A DNA stretch of 50,720 bases from Bryobacterales bacterium (GTDB taxonomy: Bacteria; Acidobacteriota; Terriglobia; Bryobacterales; UBA6623), in NCBI GenBank assembly GCA_022823865.1, contig JAJEHF010000060.1, positions 1 to 50,720 of the forward strand. The letters run 5' to 3'. The notes beneath the pieces were generated by a model, which saw only the letters and a list, made by a program, of their open reading frames with translations, did not search any database and was not told the origin of the DNA. The translations under genes were made by a program, and so were the position numbers. This document shows, one piece after another, positions 49,988 to 50,720 of this stretch (position 1 is its first letter; every line of letters starts with the position of its first letter).

Positions 49988-50720
49988 CTAGGCCGCCCGC
50001 GGCAGCGCCCTGAGCCGGGACCGGGCCGCCTCCGCTTTCAATCGCGCCCGCTCCCGCCGTTGCAGCACCAGCCCGATCCGATGCACGTTCGCCGCCAGCA
50101 CCCCCAGCCCCACCATCCGCTCGAACCCGTCCGCCCCCCGCGACAACACCCGGTCCAAGCCGCGCTGCTCGAGATTGTTGATGGCCGACTCCACCGCCGG
50201 ATGCGCCCGCCGCGCCGCCCGGAATTCCGCCGCCCCCTCGCGCGCTTGATCCGCCTGCGTCAGGCGCCCCTTCTTCGGCAACGCGCTCAGCTCCAGCAAC
50301 TGCTCCAAGCCCGCCCGGTTGGCCCCGCTGTGGAACCCCTTGTCGAAACTGCACACCTGCAACTGCGGGTACTGCGCCTGCGTCGCCCGCACCAGCGGGC
50401 AGGCCACCTCCACATCCTGCTCGCTCCACAGCACTTGCCAGTTCAACACGAACTGCTGCTCGCTCTCCACCACCGCCACCGGCACCCCCAACTCCACCGT
50501 CCGGCCCGGCTTGCCCTTGGCGCACCAGCGCGTGTGCTCCTCGAAAATCGAGAACACCTTCTCCTCGTGCGGAATCGTTCCCCCCTGCAGCACCCGCCGC
50601 TCGATCTGCTCCACCTGCCGCCGCGCATGTCCTAGCAAACGCTCGATTTCCGCCAGCACCGCCGCCTCCGCCCCGCACGCCGCCAACTGCCGCTGCGACT
50701 GCTCCGCCCGCTGTACCAGC
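49988..50720 (-). CDS. ISNCY-type transposase, C-terminal part, runs off the right edge
   Basis: At least 243 codons, open to the window edge (reading LVQRAEQSQRQLAACG before the internal TTG at 50686). DDE-type core: IPHEEKVFSIFEEHTRWCAKGKPG, VCSFDKGFHSGANR with an acidic catalytic residue, and AHPAVESAINNLEQRGLDRV carrying the likely catalytic Glu. The final VGLGVLAANVHRIGLVL is typical of ISNCY relatives. The coding part is intact as far as visible, so the element could be active. GC is high and resembles the main chromosome, unlike the defence genes. The IS end should lie between the tandem duplication and 49987. Confidence 0.82.
   Translation of the reverse strand, partial: LVQRAEQSQRQLAACGAEAAVLAEIERLLGHARRQVEQIERRVLQGGTIPHEEKVFSIFEEHTRWCAKGKPGRTVELGVPVAVVESEQQFVLNWQVLWSEQDVEVACPLVRATQAQYPQLQVCSFDKGFHSGANRAGLEQLLELSALPKKGRLTQADQAREGAAEFRAARRAHPAVESAINNLEQRGLDRVLSRGADGFERMVGLGVLAANVHRIGLVLQRRERARLKAEAARSRLRALPRAA

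Noticed and set aside
1..50720. CRISPR arrays, tRNA and rRNA genes, prophage structural genes
   Set aside because: I looked for regularly spaced identical repeats, tRNA-like cloverleaf ends and phage capsid or tail motifs and saw none. A tRNA scan by program would be more reliable.

Overview
The window looks like chromosome from a high-GC bacterium of the phylum Acidobacteriota, probably near Bryobacterales/Solibacteres. This rests on family content. It has Oar-like TonB-dependent receptors with an N-terminal carboxypeptidase-regulatory domain (one broken at the left edge, one intact at 37530-40838), a PSCyt1/DUF1549/DUF1553 plus DUF1501 gene pair, a DUF6152 protein and a crowd of secreted sulfatases. 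No rRNA, tRNA or marker gene is present to settle the taxonomy.

Layout. 1-1065: edge of a DUF4338 (DruA-like) mobile-element gene that appears to have cut a receptor gene. 1295-9100: PSD1 protein, DUF1501 protein, gamma-glutamyltransferase, an M48 lipoprotein protease and an NHL-repeat protein. 9366-23985: a catabolic region with four sulfatases, inositol-type enzymes (IolE-like, IolD), a sodium/solute symporter, a DUF5060 glycosidase-like protein and a Tat-exported Gfo/Idh/MocA oxidoreductase. Together these suggest uptake and breakdown of sulfated or cyclitol-containing carbohydrates. 24379-25454: a DUF6152 protein and a ribbon-helix-helix antitoxin followed by the stub of a PIN-type toxin. 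32091-25467 (minus strand): a compact run of seven genes, comprising a sulfurtransferase, a 74-aa protein, a metallophosphoesterase, an ABC-2 permease, a DUF420 protein and two half-ABC exporters with complementary nucleotide-site changes.

32430-36635 holds a three-gene operon with overlapping ends: a VTC polyphosphate-polymerase-like protein, a DUF4956 membrane protein, and a secreted 934-aa protein with eight EF-hand loops followed by a phosphohistidine swivel domain and a PPDK-type ATP-grasp domain. I find this the most original combination in the window. A TsaC-type tRNA-modification gene and the intact receptor follow.

41113-49112 is a defence island, visibly less GC-rich than its surroundings. 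It carries an MmeI-like adenine methyltransferase (with a frameshift and perhaps a nonsense codon), a RelB/YafQ toxin-antitoxin pair, an SF2 helicase, a GIY-YIG nuclease and a DUF3883 protein. The block between the methylase and the nuclease lies between two diverged copies of the DUF3883 gene start, including its leader. The right edge is IS debris: an IS1595-type remnant, a perfect 56-bp tandem duplication and an ISNCY-type transposase running off the end.
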